Positions 9,451 to 16,890 of a stretch of DNA of 40,913 nt are shown here, piece by piece; the stretch's first letter is position 1, and each line of letters opens with the position of its first letter. Under the pieces are notes generated by a model. The model was not told the origin of the DNA. It did no database searches and saw only the letters and a program-made list of their open reading frames with translations. Position numbers and translations under genes: made by a program. The stretch lies in the NCBI GenBank assembly GCA_944321185.1, contig CALUKH010000018.1:1-40913 (forward strand). Direction: 5' to 3'. Origin of the DNA: an uncultured Alistipes sp. (GTDB taxonomy: Bacteria > Bacteroidota > Bacteroidia > Bacteroidales > Rikenellaceae).

Positions 9451-10467
9451 ATGAATACGAAACGAATCTCCTATCTGGCCGCCGTGCTGGCTCTCGCGAC
9501 AGCGGGCAGCGCGTGTGACCACGACGAAATCTACACCCCGCTGGAGTTCTCCGTGCAGTTGGACCCGTCGAACACCTATCGCGTGGGCGATCCCGTGGTC
9601 TTCAACTTCAGCGGAAACGCCGACTACATCACGGCCTGGAACGGCGACACGGGCCACGAATACGTCAACCGCAACCGCACGACCATGCCCGTCTCGGAAC
9701 TCGAAACCTGTCAGCTGACCTTCTCCCTGTCGCGCCGTTCGGGCTCCAACAAGGGGGATGTCCAGCTCTACGTGACGAACAGTTTCGAGGGGCTCTCGGG
9801 CCGCAACGCCGCCACGGACAAGGCCGCCATCGAGGCCATCGAAGCCGACAACTTCGCCGGCTGGACCCGTCTGGAGGTCGCTGAAGACAACCGAAGCGGG
9901 CAGTGGGCCACCACGACCTGCAACCTGCTCGATGTCGACGGCAACGGCACGGCGCTGACCGACAACTTCACGCTGCTGATCCGCTGGCACCCCCAGTCGG
10001 TCACGGCCCAGCGAAACTACTACATCAACACGTCGCTGGATGTCAAGTTCAAAAACCGCGAATCGACGTCGCTGAACTATGCCGACCTGCAGTTCGTCAA
10101 CTTCAACATGGCTGACGAAATGGCCGGCAAGGAGTATGACGTCTACTCGACGGGATCGAAGATCGGCTATCTGCAGTATGGTCAGAACGCCGGCAACATC
10201 ATCCTGAATGCCATCGAATCGGGCACGATGTGTTCCTATCTGATCGACACGTGGATCTTCTCGACCCCGATGGCCCTCAACCACACCACACCCGATACGG
10301 GACAAAGCATCAAGGGGGTCACCGACGACGTCACGAGCTTCTCCTACACCTACGACCGTCCCGGCACCTATACCGCCACGTTTGTCGTAGCCAACGGCAA
10401 CTACCAGGGCGAATCGGGCACGCAGGCCTACGACGTGACCTTCACAATCGTCGAATCGATCGAATAA
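9451..10467 (+). CDS. DUF5017-type surface glycan-binding lipoprotein
   Basis: The protein is 338 residues with a lipoprotein leader (LALATAGSAC, Cys22) followed by the acidic DHDE, which suggests surface export. The N-terminal half contains VGDPVVFNFSGNADYIT and GDTGHEY, features I associate with DUF5017, a PKD-like fold seen in the SusE position of PULs. A PKD-like end (YTYDRPGTYTATFVV) closes the protein. Its place directly after susC/susD and before a terminator suggests a surface glycan-binding protein helping SusD capture the substrate. An upstream ATG at 9421 overlaps susD but would put a non-hydrophobic extension before the signal, so 9451 is preferred. No enzyme motif is visible. Confidence 0.8.
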   Translation: MNTKRISYLAAVLALATAGSACDHDEIYTPLEFSVQLDPSNTYRVGDPVVFNFSGNADYITAWNGDTGHEYVNRNRTTMPVSELETCQLTFSLSRRSGSNKGDVQLYVTNSFEGLSGRNAATDKAAIEAIEADNFAGWTRLEVAEDNRSGQWATTTCNLLDVDGNGTALTDNFTLLIRWHPQSVTAQRNYYINTSLDVKFKNRESTSLNYADLQFVNFNMADEMAGKEYDVYSTGSKIGYLQYGQNAGNIILNAIESGTMCSYLIDTWIFSTPMALNHTTPDTGQSIKGVTDDVTSFSYTYDRPGTYTATFVVANGNYQGESGTQAYDVTFTIVESIE

Positions 10468-10491
10468 TGCCAACCGATTCGGAATGACCGC

Positions 10492-10529
10492 AAAAGCCTG
10501 CTTTTTCCACCCCGGAGAGCAGGCTTTTT
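10492..10529 (+). terminator. Rho-independent terminator after PL8-susC-susD-DUF5017
   Basis: The stem AAAAGCCTGCT (10492-10502) pairs with AGCAGGCTTTTT (10518-10529) around a 15-base loop and ends in a T run. It lies 25 bases after the stop codon and separates the import genes from the cytoplasmic module. Confidence 0.85.
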
Positions 10530-10541
10530 CGCTCCTCCGGG

Positions 10542-10572
10542 TTGCAATTCTGCGTTATTTTCAATATCTTTG
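10542..10572 (+). promoter_or_regulatory. Bacteroidota-type promoter for the amino-sugar module
   Basis: TTG at 10542-10544 and TATCTTTG at 10565-10572 are 20 bases apart, a good match to the Bacteroidota housekeeping consensus. It sits just after the terminator and about 95 bases before the kinase ATG, so the cytoplasmic genes probably have their own transcript. Confidence 0.65.
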
Positions 10573-10667
10573 AATGGGCGTATGATACCAAATACATGCG
10601 CCGACAAACTGCGGAGCCCCGGCCCCGCATCCCATTGACCTGAAACCGATAGAAACGAATCACCGCC

Positions 10668-11771
10668 ATGAATAACAAAACCGCTTTGCTGGATATCGCA
10701 TCGCAATTCGCCCTGGACGGAGCCATTGAGTCGATCGACTCGCTGGGCGACGGATTCATCAACGACACGTTCATCATCCATACGGCCGGCGATGCACCCG
10801 ACTACATCCTTCAACGCAAAAACAAACTGGTCTTCCCCGATGTGCCGGGCATGATGGAGAACATCCGCAAGGTCTCGGACCACATCCGGCAGCGCGTCAT
10901 CGCCGAGGGCGGCGACCCGATGCGCGAAGCCATGACCGTCGTCCCGACCCACGACGGCAAACTCTATCACGTCGATCCCGACGGCGAATACTGGGCCGTG
11001 ACGGTCTTCATCGCCGACACGGTGGCCTACAACAAGGCCGATTCGCCCGAACTGGCCCGCAAGGGCGGTGAGGGTATCGGCAAGTTCCAGGCCCAGCTGG
11101 CCGACTTCAACGAACCGCTCGTCGAGACGATCAAGGGCTTCCACAACATCCGCCACCGCTTCGTACAGTGGGACGAGGCGCTCCGGCGTGATGCCGCCGG
11201 CCGCGTGAAGGATCTCTCCACGGAGATCGGCTGGATCGAATCGCGCCGTACGGAGATGCTCGACTTCTGGAAGCTGGTCGAGGACGGCACAATCCCCACG
11301 CACGTAACCCACAACGACACGAAGATCAACAACATCCTCTTCGACCAGAAGGGCGATGTCCTCTGCGCCATCGACCTCGACACGGTGATGAACTCCACGT
11401 CGCTCAACGACTTCGGCGACGCCATCCGCTCGTATGCCAATACGGGCGACGAAGATGACCGCGATCTGACGCGCGTCGGGCTGTCGCTCGACATGTTCCG
11501 CGCCTATACCGACGGCTATCTCTCGCAGCGGGCCCGTCAGCTCACCCAGTCGGAGATCGACCACCTGGCCTTCTCGGCCCGATACATCACCTTCGAACAG
11601 GTGCTGCGATTCCTGATGGACTACATCGACGGCGACGTCTACTACAAGATCAAATACCCGGAACACAACCTCGTGCGTACGCACGCCCAGTACAAACTGC
11701 TGCAAAGCATGGAGGAACAATACCCGGAAATGTGCGCCATCGTCCGCGAAACGGTGGCCAAATACAAATAG
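10668..11771 (+). CDS. N-acetylhexosamine 1-kinase-like phosphotransferase (NahK type)
   Basis: This 367-residue cytoplasmic protein has the aminoglycoside phosphotransferase / protein-kinase-like fold. The catalytic loop THNDTKINNILFD holds the putative base Asp217, and the metal-binding segment AIDLDTVM holds Asp236 and Asp238. An N-terminal glycine-rich part (SLGDGFINDTF, 25-35) would bind ATP. The HNDTKxNN form and the length resemble bifidobacterial NahK, which phosphorylates GlcNAc or GalNAc at C1. That activity would suit GalNAc released from chondroitin. It is the first gene of a four-gene set, 9 bases before the next start. Other APH-family sugar or choline kinases cannot be excluded from sequence alone. 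Confidence 0.8.
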   Translation: MNNKTALLDIASQFALDGAIESIDSLGDGFINDTFIIHTAGDAPDYILQRKNKLVFPDVPGMMENIRKVSDHIRQRVIAEGGDPMREAMTVVPTHDGKLYHVDPDGEYWAVTVFIADTVAYNKADSPELARKGGEGIGKFQAQLADFNEPLVETIKGFHNIRHRFVQWDEALRRDAAGRVKDLSTEIGWIESRRTEMLDFWKLVEDGTIPTHVTHNDTKINNILFDQKGDVLCAIDLDTVMNSTSLNDFGDAIRSYANTGDEDDRDLTRVGLSLDMFRAYTDGYLSQRARQLTQSEIDHLAFSARYITFEQVLRFLMDYIDGDVYYKIKYPEHNLVRTHAQYKLLQSMEEQYPEMCAIVRETVAKYK

Positions 11772-11780
11772 CGCGAAGAG

Positions 11781-12428
11781 ATGGAAATCCGCAAGATTCG
11801 GGGGATTGACCCCGACAATCCGCAGGCCGTCGAAGAGGCCTTCGCACAGATCGCCCAGCGGCCGATCGCCTGCTGCAACTGGCCCGACGGCTATCCCTAT
11901 GCCCCGCAGGTGCGGTTCCGCATGTTCCACACCGGAGAGCGGCTGATGCTGCGTTTCGACGTGGAGGAAAACTACACGGCTGCCCGCGTCACGGAGGACA
12001 ACGGCGAGGTATGGACCGATTCGTGCGTGGAGTTCTTCCTGGCCCCCGGCGACGAAAACGGCTACTACAACTTCGAAACCACCTGCATCGGACGAATGCT
12101 GCTCGGATACCGCCACACGCATGCCGATGCCGTACACGCCTCGCCGGAGGTGATGGCCTCGGTCAAACGCTCGACGACCCTCCCCTACGGCATCCCGTTC
12201 GAGGAGCGCCAGGGCGACAACCGCTGGTCGGTCACGCTGGCCATCCCGCCCGAGGCCCTCTTCCGCCACTCGCTGCACGACTGGAGCGGCGTCGAAGCCC
12301 GCATCAACCTCTATAAATGCGGCGACAAGCTCTCGCATCCCCACTTCCTGTCGTGGCGCCCGATCCAAACCGAAAAACCCGACTTCCACCGCCCCGAATT
12401 CTTCGAAAAGGTGGTCTTCGAAAAATAA
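11781..12428 (+). CDS. CBM9-like domain protein, no signal peptide
   Basis: The 215-residue product resembles the carbohydrate-binding family 9-like fold found as stand-alone proteins in Bacteroidota. Typical features are FRMFHTGERLMLRFDVEE, the central VWTDSCVEFFLAP (about 78-90) and a late GDKLSHPHFLSWRPI with PDFHRPEFF. There is no signal peptide or lipobox, so it appears cytoplasmic, which is unusual for a glycan-binding module. It lies 9 bases after the kinase and 31 bases before the NagB-like fusion, so it is probably co-transcribed with sugar phosphate enzymes. Its role is unknown: it could bind a sugar intermediate or be an enzyme on a CBM9-like scaffold. Confidence 0.75.
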   Translation: MEIRKIRGIDPDNPQAVEEAFAQIAQRPIACCNWPDGYPYAPQVRFRMFHTGERLMLRFDVEENYTAARVTEDNGEVWTDSCVEFFLAPGDENGYYNFETTCIGRMLLGYRHTHADAVHASPEVMASVKRSTTLPYGIPFEERQGDNRWSVTLAIPPEALFRHSLHDWSGVEARINLYKCGDKLSHPHFLSWRPIQTEKPDFHRPEFFEKVVFEK

Positions 12429-12459
12429 GAAGAAACAAGAATCAAAAGCAATCCATACC

Positions 12460-14412
12460 ATGATGAACAACAAGTATTCACTCCCGCGCGATGGCGGGCT
12501 GATCGCCGAATCGGCCCCCCGCGACATCATCCACCGCTACGAAAAGATCCATACCCGGGTCTACGACAACGAATACCAGGGTGTGCAGTACGTAGCCGAC
12601 ACGATCGTCAAGGCCATCCGCACGTACAACGAAATCCACTCGTCGAACGAAATCTACGAAGAGTCGCAACCCTTCGTGCTCGGTCTGACGACGGGCCGCA
12701 CCCCGCTGGGCCTCTACCGCGAACTGGTCAAACGTCACCAGGAAGGGCAGATCAGCTTCCAGAACGTCGCCGTATACAGCCTCGACGAGTTCTACCCGAT
12801 CAAGTCCTCCGAACAGCAGAGCCGCAATTTCCGGATCCACGAGGAGTTCCTCAACCACATCGACATCCTGCCCGAGAATGTCCACATTCCGGACGGCACG
12901 GTGCCCGAAGAGCGCGTCTCGGAGTATTGCGCCTCGTATGACCTGGCCGTGCGCCACATCGACCTGATGATCATCGGTGTGGGCGAGGACGGTCAGATCG
13001 GTTTCAACGAACCCGGATCCTATTCGCGTTCGCGGACCCGTCTGGTACAGCTGACCTACAATACCCGCAAGATCCAGTCGGGCGCCTTCTTCGGTCTGGA
13101 GAACACCCCCAAGATGGCCATCACGATGGGTATCGACACGATCATGCGCGCCGATCGGATCATCCTCATGGCCTGGGGCGAGGAGAAGGCCGGCATCATC
13201 CAGAAGGTCGTCGAGGGCGAAATCTCCGAAATGGTCCCGGCCTCCTACCTGCAGGCCCACCCGAACATCGAGGTGGTGATCGACGAAAACGCCGCCCAAC
13301 TGCTCACCCGCGAGCAGACGCCGTGGATGGTCGGACCGTGCGAATGGACGCCGAAATTCGTCCGCAAGGCCGTCGTATGGCTCTGCGGCGTGGTGAAGAA
13401 GCCCATCCTGAAGCTCACCTACAAGGATTACATCGAAAATTCGCTCGGCGAACTGCTCGAACAGGGCCGCACGTTCGACCAGATCAATATCGACGTCTTC
13501 AACGACCTGCAGCACACCATCTCGGGCTGGCCGGGCGGCAAACCCAATGCCGACGACTCGACGCGTCCCGTACCGTCGAACCCCTTCCCCAAACGCGTGG
13601 TGATCTTCTCGCCCCACCCCGATGACGACGTCATCTCGATGGGCGGAACGTTCATCCGTCTCGTCCAGCAGGGTCACGACGTGCATGTGGCCTACGAAAC
13701 CTCGGGCAACGTGGCCGTTCACGACGACGTCGTACTGCAGAACATCGACACGGCCCGCGAGTTGGGCTACGCCGACCACTACGAGGAGGTCAAGCAGATC
13801 ATCGCCAACAAGAAGAAGGGTGAACCCGAACCGCGTGCGCTGCTCGATCTGAAGGGTTCGATCCGCCGCGCCGAGGCGCGTGCCGCCGTACGGTCGTTCG
13901 GTCTGAATCCCGACACCAACGCCCACTTCCTCAACCTGCCGTTCTACGAGACGGGCGGCATCAAGAAGGGCCAGCTCACCGAAAAGGACATCGACATCAT
14001 CGTCAAACTGCTGCGCGAAATCCAGCCGCACCAGATCTACGCCGCCGGCGACCTGGCCGACCCCCACGGTACGCACCGCACCTGCATGGAGGCCGTGCTG
14101 AGCGCCCTGGAGATCGTCAAGGACGACGAATGGATGAAGGGCTGCCACCTGTGGCTCTACCGCGGCGCCTGGATGGAGTGGGATCTGGGCATGGTGGACA
14201 TGGCCGTGCCCCTGTCGCCCGACGAGTTGATCAAGAAACGTCACGCCATCTACCGCCACCTCTCGCAGAAGGACATCATGCCCTTCCCGGGCAGCGACCC
14301 CCGCGAATTCTGGCAGAGAGCCGAGGAGCGGACCCAGAATACCGCCAAACTCTACGACCAGTTGGGCATGGCCGAGTACCAGGCCATCGAGGTCTTCGTG
14401 AGAATGTTCTAA
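12460..14412 (+). CDS. NagB-like domain fused to PIG-L (LmbE) deacetylase domain
   Basis: This is a 650-residue two-domain cytoplasmic protein. Residues about 25-320 match glucosamine-6-phosphate deaminase (LGLTTGRTPLGLY; LDEF with Asp109; GEDGQIGFNEP with Asp177 and Glu184). The catalytic His of canonical NagB (His143 in E. coli) is Gln179 here. Residues about 375-640 are a PIG-L/LmbE domain with SPHPDDDVISMGG (His386, Asp388, Asp389) and DPHGTHR further on, which together supply the zinc ligands and catalytic Asp of N-acetylglucosaminyl deacetylases. Similar long NagB-like proteins are known in Bacteroides, commonly annotated simply as glucosamine-6-phosphate deaminase. The pairing suggests deacetylation plus deamination or isomerisation of a hexosamine phosphate, but the Gln makes a standard NagB reaction doubtful. 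It precedes a canonical nagB by 29 bases. Confidence 0.88.
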   Translation: MMNNKYSLPRDGGLIAESAPRDIIHRYEKIHTRVYDNEYQGVQYVADTIVKAIRTYNEIHSSNEIYEESQPFVLGLTTGRTPLGLYRELVKRHQEGQISFQNVAVYSLDEFYPIKSSEQQSRNFRIHEEFLNHIDILPENVHIPDGTVPEERVSEYCASYDLAVRHIDLMIIGVGEDGQIGFNEPGSYSRSRTRLVQLTYNTRKIQSGAFFGLENTPKMAITMGIDTIMRADRIILMAWGEEKAGIIQKVVEGEISEMVPASYLQAHPNIEVVIDENAAQLLTREQTPWMVGPCEWTPKFVRKAVVWLCGVVKKPILKLTYKDYIENSLGELLEQGRTFDQINIDVFNDLQHTISGWPGGKPNADDSTRPVPSNPFPKRVVIFSPHPDDDVISMGGTFIRLVQQGHDVHVAYETSGNVAVHDDVVLQNIDTARELGYADHYEEVKQIIANKKKGEPEPRALLDLKGSIRRAEARAAVRSFGLNPDTNAHFLNLPFYETGGIKKGQLTEKDIDIIVKLLREIQPHQIYAAGDLADPHGTHRTCMEAVLSALEIVKDDEWMKGCHLWLYRGAWMEWDLGMVDMAVPLSPDELIKKRHAIYRHLSQKDIMPFPGSDPREFWQRAEERTQNTAKLYDQLGMAEYQAIEVFVRMF

Positions 14413-14441
14413 ATCGGATTAACCCCTAAAACGAGAGCACC

Positions 14442-15242
14442 ATGCGCTTAATCATTGAAAATACCCCGCAGCAGGTAGCCCAGTGGGCCGCCAACTACAT
14501 CATCCAACAGATCAAGGCCAAGGAGCAGGTGACCAAATCACCCTTCGTGCTGGGCCTGCCGACCGGCTCGACGCCACTGGAAACGTACAAGGAGCTGATC
14601 CGCCGTCACAAGACCGGCGAGGTGTCGTTCAAGAACGTCATCACGTTCAACATGGACGAATACGTCGGACTTCCGGAGGAACACCCCGAAAGCTACCACT
14701 CGTTCATGTGGAACAACTTCTTCAAGCACATCGACATCAAACCCGAGAATGTCAACATTCTGGACGGCAATGCCGAAGATCTGGTCAAGGAGTGCGCCGA
14801 CTATGAGGCCCGCATCGTCGAGGCCGGCGGCATCGATCTGTTCATGGGCGGCGTGGGCGAAGACGGCCACATCGCCTTCAACGAACCCTTCTCGTCGCTG
14901 AACTCCCGCACGCGTGTCAAAACGCTCACGCAGGATACGATTCAGGTCAACTCGCGCTTCTTCGGAGGCGACGTCACGCTGGTCCCGAAAACGGCACTGA
15001 CCGTCGGCGTGGGCACGGTGCTCTCGGCCAAGAAGGTGCTGATCCTCGCCACGGGGCACAAGAAAGCCCGCGCCGTGCGTCACGGTGTCGAGGGTGCCTA
15101 CAACCACCAGTGGACAATTTCGGCGCTGCAGGTGCATCCGAACGGCATTCTGGTCTGCGACGACCCGGCCGCCGAGGAGTTGCGTGTAGCTACCTACCGC
15201 TACTTCAAGGACATCGAGAAGGACAACCTCATCTCGCGTTAG
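14442..15242 (+). CDS. nagB: Glucosamine-6-phosphate deaminase NagB
   Basis: At 266 residues it is the same length as E. coli NagB and its key residues fall at identical positions: Asp72 in NMDEYVGL, and Asp141, His143 and Glu148 in [11 protein letters not shown]. The phosphate-binding loop is [12 protein letters not shown] (38-49). It converts glucosamine 6-phosphate to fructose 6-phosphate and ammonia in the cytoplasm. The C-terminus keeps the ATYRYF segment typical of the hexameric allosteric enzyme. It is the last gene of the amino-sugar module and is followed by a strong terminator. Having an intact NagB next to the Gln-substituted fusion suggests the two do different jobs. Confidence 0.96.
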   Translation: MRLIIENTPQQVAQWAANYIIQQIKAKEQVTKSPFVLGLPTGSTPLETYKELIRRHKTGEVSFKNVITFNMDEYVGLPEEHPESYHSFMWNNFFKHIDIKPENVNILDGNAEDLVKECADYEARIVEAGGIDLFMGGVGEDGHIAFNEPFSSLNSRTRVKTLTQDTIQVNSRFFGGDVTLVPKTALTVGVGTVLSAKKVLILATGHKKARAVRHGVEGAYNHQWTISALQVHPNGILVCDDPAAEELRVATYRYFKDIEKDNLISR

Positions 15243-15450
15243 TCCGAGGGGGGGCTCCGAAAAGTGGGGGCTCCAAGAGGTACGCCGGACAAAAAGGAGC
15301 CAGTCACCGGAAGATGGAGCCCCTGAAAGAAGAAACCAAGGAACGAACCGCCGAGAGGAGCCGTCGGAAGATGGAAGGCTGCCGAACAGAAGGTCCGGAC
15401 TGAAGGGAAGGGGCGAAAGGACAGTTCCCCCACTCAAGAAAGCACAAGAA
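15243..15450 (+). other. Purine-rich 3' region between nagB and its terminator, no gene seen
   Basis: About 200 bases of GA-rich sequence separate the nagB stop from the terminator. Copies of GGGGCTCC near the start face inverted GGAGCC and GGAGCCCC copies further on, and CGGAAGATGGA occurs twice, so the transcript could fold. Short reading frames here show no recognisable protein features. Confidence 0.5.
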
Positions 15451-15485
15451 AACCCCGCAGAGCCATGAAACTCTGCGGGGTTTTT
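15451..15485 (+). terminator. Strong, probably bidirectional terminator
   Basis: AACCCCGCAGAG (15451-15462) pairs perfectly with CTCTGCGGGGTT (15471-15482) around an 8-base loop, followed by Ts on the plus strand. On the minus strand the hairpin is followed by TTTTCTT. It can therefore end both the nagB transcript and the convergent DUF4465 transcript, whose stop codon is about 50 bases away. Confidence 0.9.
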
Positions 15486-15538
15486 CATGCAAGCCGCCCA
15501 AACACGGGACAGCCCAGCCGGGACGGTCTCTCAGAGGC

Positions 15539-16414
15539 CTATTCGAGCGTCAGATCGTCCAGGCAGAAGTAGCACGGCGTATAGGTACCCGCCGTGATGA
15601 GCGATTTGAAGGTGAGTTTGTCCACCTCGCCCAGCGACGTGAGGTCCACCTTGACCCAATCCTCGACACGCGTCGTACCGTCGACCAGCGTGCAGGTCAC
15701 ACTCTTGCCTTCGGTACCGTTCAGCCAGCCCGTAATCCGGACGGCATAGCTGTCGGTCGCCTCGCCCGTGAAATAGGTATACGTATAGGTCGAATTGGCC
15801 AGATAGAGGCAAACCGGCTTCACGGCCTTGGCAAAATCGATCTGCGGAGCGTTGTACTCCTTGGGCTCCATGTATCCTTCACCGGCCGTGTTGCTGTCGT
15901 AACCCACGGCAAAGGTCGCAGTGCCGTTGGCACCACCCGTGGCCCAAACGTCAAACTGATTGGCATAATCGGAGGTCGAGGCCTGCTTGTTGGCCTGCTG
16001 CGAGAGGGCAAAGCCACCCCACGTATCGGTAACCTTGCCGCTCATCGACATGTCCCAAATGGTTCCGTCGTCGTAGTACCCACCGAACATCACCTCACCG
16101 TCCAGTGCCTGGAAATAGGGCCCCTGCCAGTATTTCTGTTCGTAATCATCCTCCTCGGTGGCGTAGGGCTTGGCCCAGAAGACATGCTCCTGCGAGTTGG
16201 CAACCGAACCGGACGAATAGACATCGACCGGACCCAGCGTGACGGGCTGTCCCAGATAATCCGTCACGTTCTCATCCTGCTCGAAGGAGACCACCCGATA
16301 CGTCGGGTCGGGAGTAGGTTCGGGATTGGGCGTGTCGTCCTTCCCATCGTCCGAACATGCCACAAAGGCTGCGGCCATAAGCACCGCCATAAACGATCGT
16401 TGTAAAAGTTTCAT
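15539..16414 (-). CDS. DUF4465 surface lipoprotein under cobalamin riboswitch control
   Basis: The 291-residue product starts with a lipoprotein leader (AAAFVAC, Cys20) followed by SDDGKDD, an acidic signal typical of surface export in Bacteroidota, and a Pro/Thr-rich linker (29-38). The body has the hallmarks of DUF4465: early VSFEQD, then WGGFALSQQAN, ANQFDVWATGG and late TGWLNGTEGKSV with CFCLDDLTLE at the C-terminus, suggesting a beta-sandwich. A cobalamin riboswitch lies in its long leader, so it is probably induced when B12 is scarce and helps capture corrinoids at the cell surface. From memory, the BtuH family of B12-binding surface proteins in Bacteroides is related to this kind of protein, but I am not certain of the match. 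No btuB or btuG is next to it. Confidence 0.85.
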   Translation of the reverse strand: MKLLQRSFMAVLMAAAFVACSDDGKDDTPNPEPTPDPTYRVVSFEQDENVTDYLGQPVTLGPVDVYSSGSVANSQEHVFWAKPYATEEDDYEQKYWQGPYFQALDGEVMFGGYYDDGTIWDMSMSGKVTDTWGGFALSQQANKQASTSDYANQFDVWATGGANGTATFAVGYDSNTAGEGYMEPKEYNAPQIDFAKAVKPVCLYLANSTYTYTYFTGEATDSYAVRITGWLNGTEGKSVTCTLVDGTTRVEDWVKVDLTSLGEVDKLTFKSLITAGTYTPCYFCLDDLTLE

Positions 16415-16624
16415 AGCTTTACGATTTATGAATTGGTTGTTTGCATGGCATAAAAAAATCCGATCCCGGCATTTCCCTCCGAAATCGAACCTCTTTTTCA
16501 GCCATCCGCCCGACTTTGCGGTCGGTCACTCCCCCCCTCAACACGCAACCGATCAACCATTTGCCGGGACTTACCGATGGAAGGCCGCCTTGCAACGATG
16601 CTCCGTTCTCCGCAGATGCACCCG

Positions 16625-16652
16625 AAAAAAGATTCAATCCCCGACGGGAAAT
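16625..16652 (-). promoter_or_regulatory. Possible expression platform: small hairpin and T run after the riboswitch
   Basis: On the minus strand, directly after the riboswitch P1 helix, the short stem TCCC-GTCG-GGGA is followed after a few bases by six Ts. This resembles a weak intrinsic terminator and could be the switch that stops transcription when cobalamin is bound. The stem is only four or five base pairs, so this is tentative. The rest of the leader to the ATG (about 210 bases) shows no gene. Confidence 0.35.
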
Positions 16653-16829
16653 CGAAAGGCAGGTCTTCTGGCTCATCCCGATTGCAACGCCTTCCCAGTC
16701 CGACGGGACCAGTGGCCAAAGCGTGTTGCAACCTCCTTGGGGACTTACAGCAGCGGGAACTGCTGCCGATTCACACGGCATTCCCTTTTCATCACGCGGG
16801 GTCTTGCCCGACCCTTTGTGAACCTTTCG
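16653..16829 (-). ncRNA. Cobalamin (B12) riboswitch
   Basis: Read on the minus strand, the region begins with CGAAAGG and ends with CCTTTCG, which pair as P1. The B12 box GCCAGAAGACCTGCCT lies at 16673-16658. The conserved core GGCCACTGG is near 16710-16720, and a core segment GGGAATGCCGTGTGAA followed by CCCGCTGCTGTAAG lies before it. These are the standard conserved blocks of the adenosylcobalamin aptamer. It precedes the DUF4465 lipoprotein gene, whose ATG is about 240 bases downstream. No other downstream gene shares this strand before the terminator at 15451-15485. Confidence 0.93.
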
Positions 16830-16833
16830 GGTG

Positions 16834-16841
16834 CAAAGTTA
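16834..16841 (-). promoter_or_regulatory. Likely -7 box for the riboswitch-DUF4465 transcript
   Basis: The minus-strand sequence is TAACTTTG, matching TAnnTTTG, and ends 5 bases before the riboswitch P1 helix, where the transcript should start. Its -33 position falls on the -7 box of the divergent fabD promoter. Confidence 0.6.
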
Positions 16842-16854
16842 GAAAATAAATTCG

Positions 16855-16862
16855 TATCTTTG
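16855..16862 (+). promoter_or_regulatory. Likely -7 box for fabD
   Basis: TATCTTTG matches the Bacteroidota -7 consensus exactly and lies 28 bases before the fabD ATG. Its -33 position falls on the -7 box of the minus-strand riboswitch promoter. The two boxes form an inverted repeat, TGCAAAGTTA facing TATCTTTGCA, with one mismatch. Confidence 0.65.
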
Positions 16863-16890
16863 CAGCGCTAAACCAAAAAACTCGAAAATC

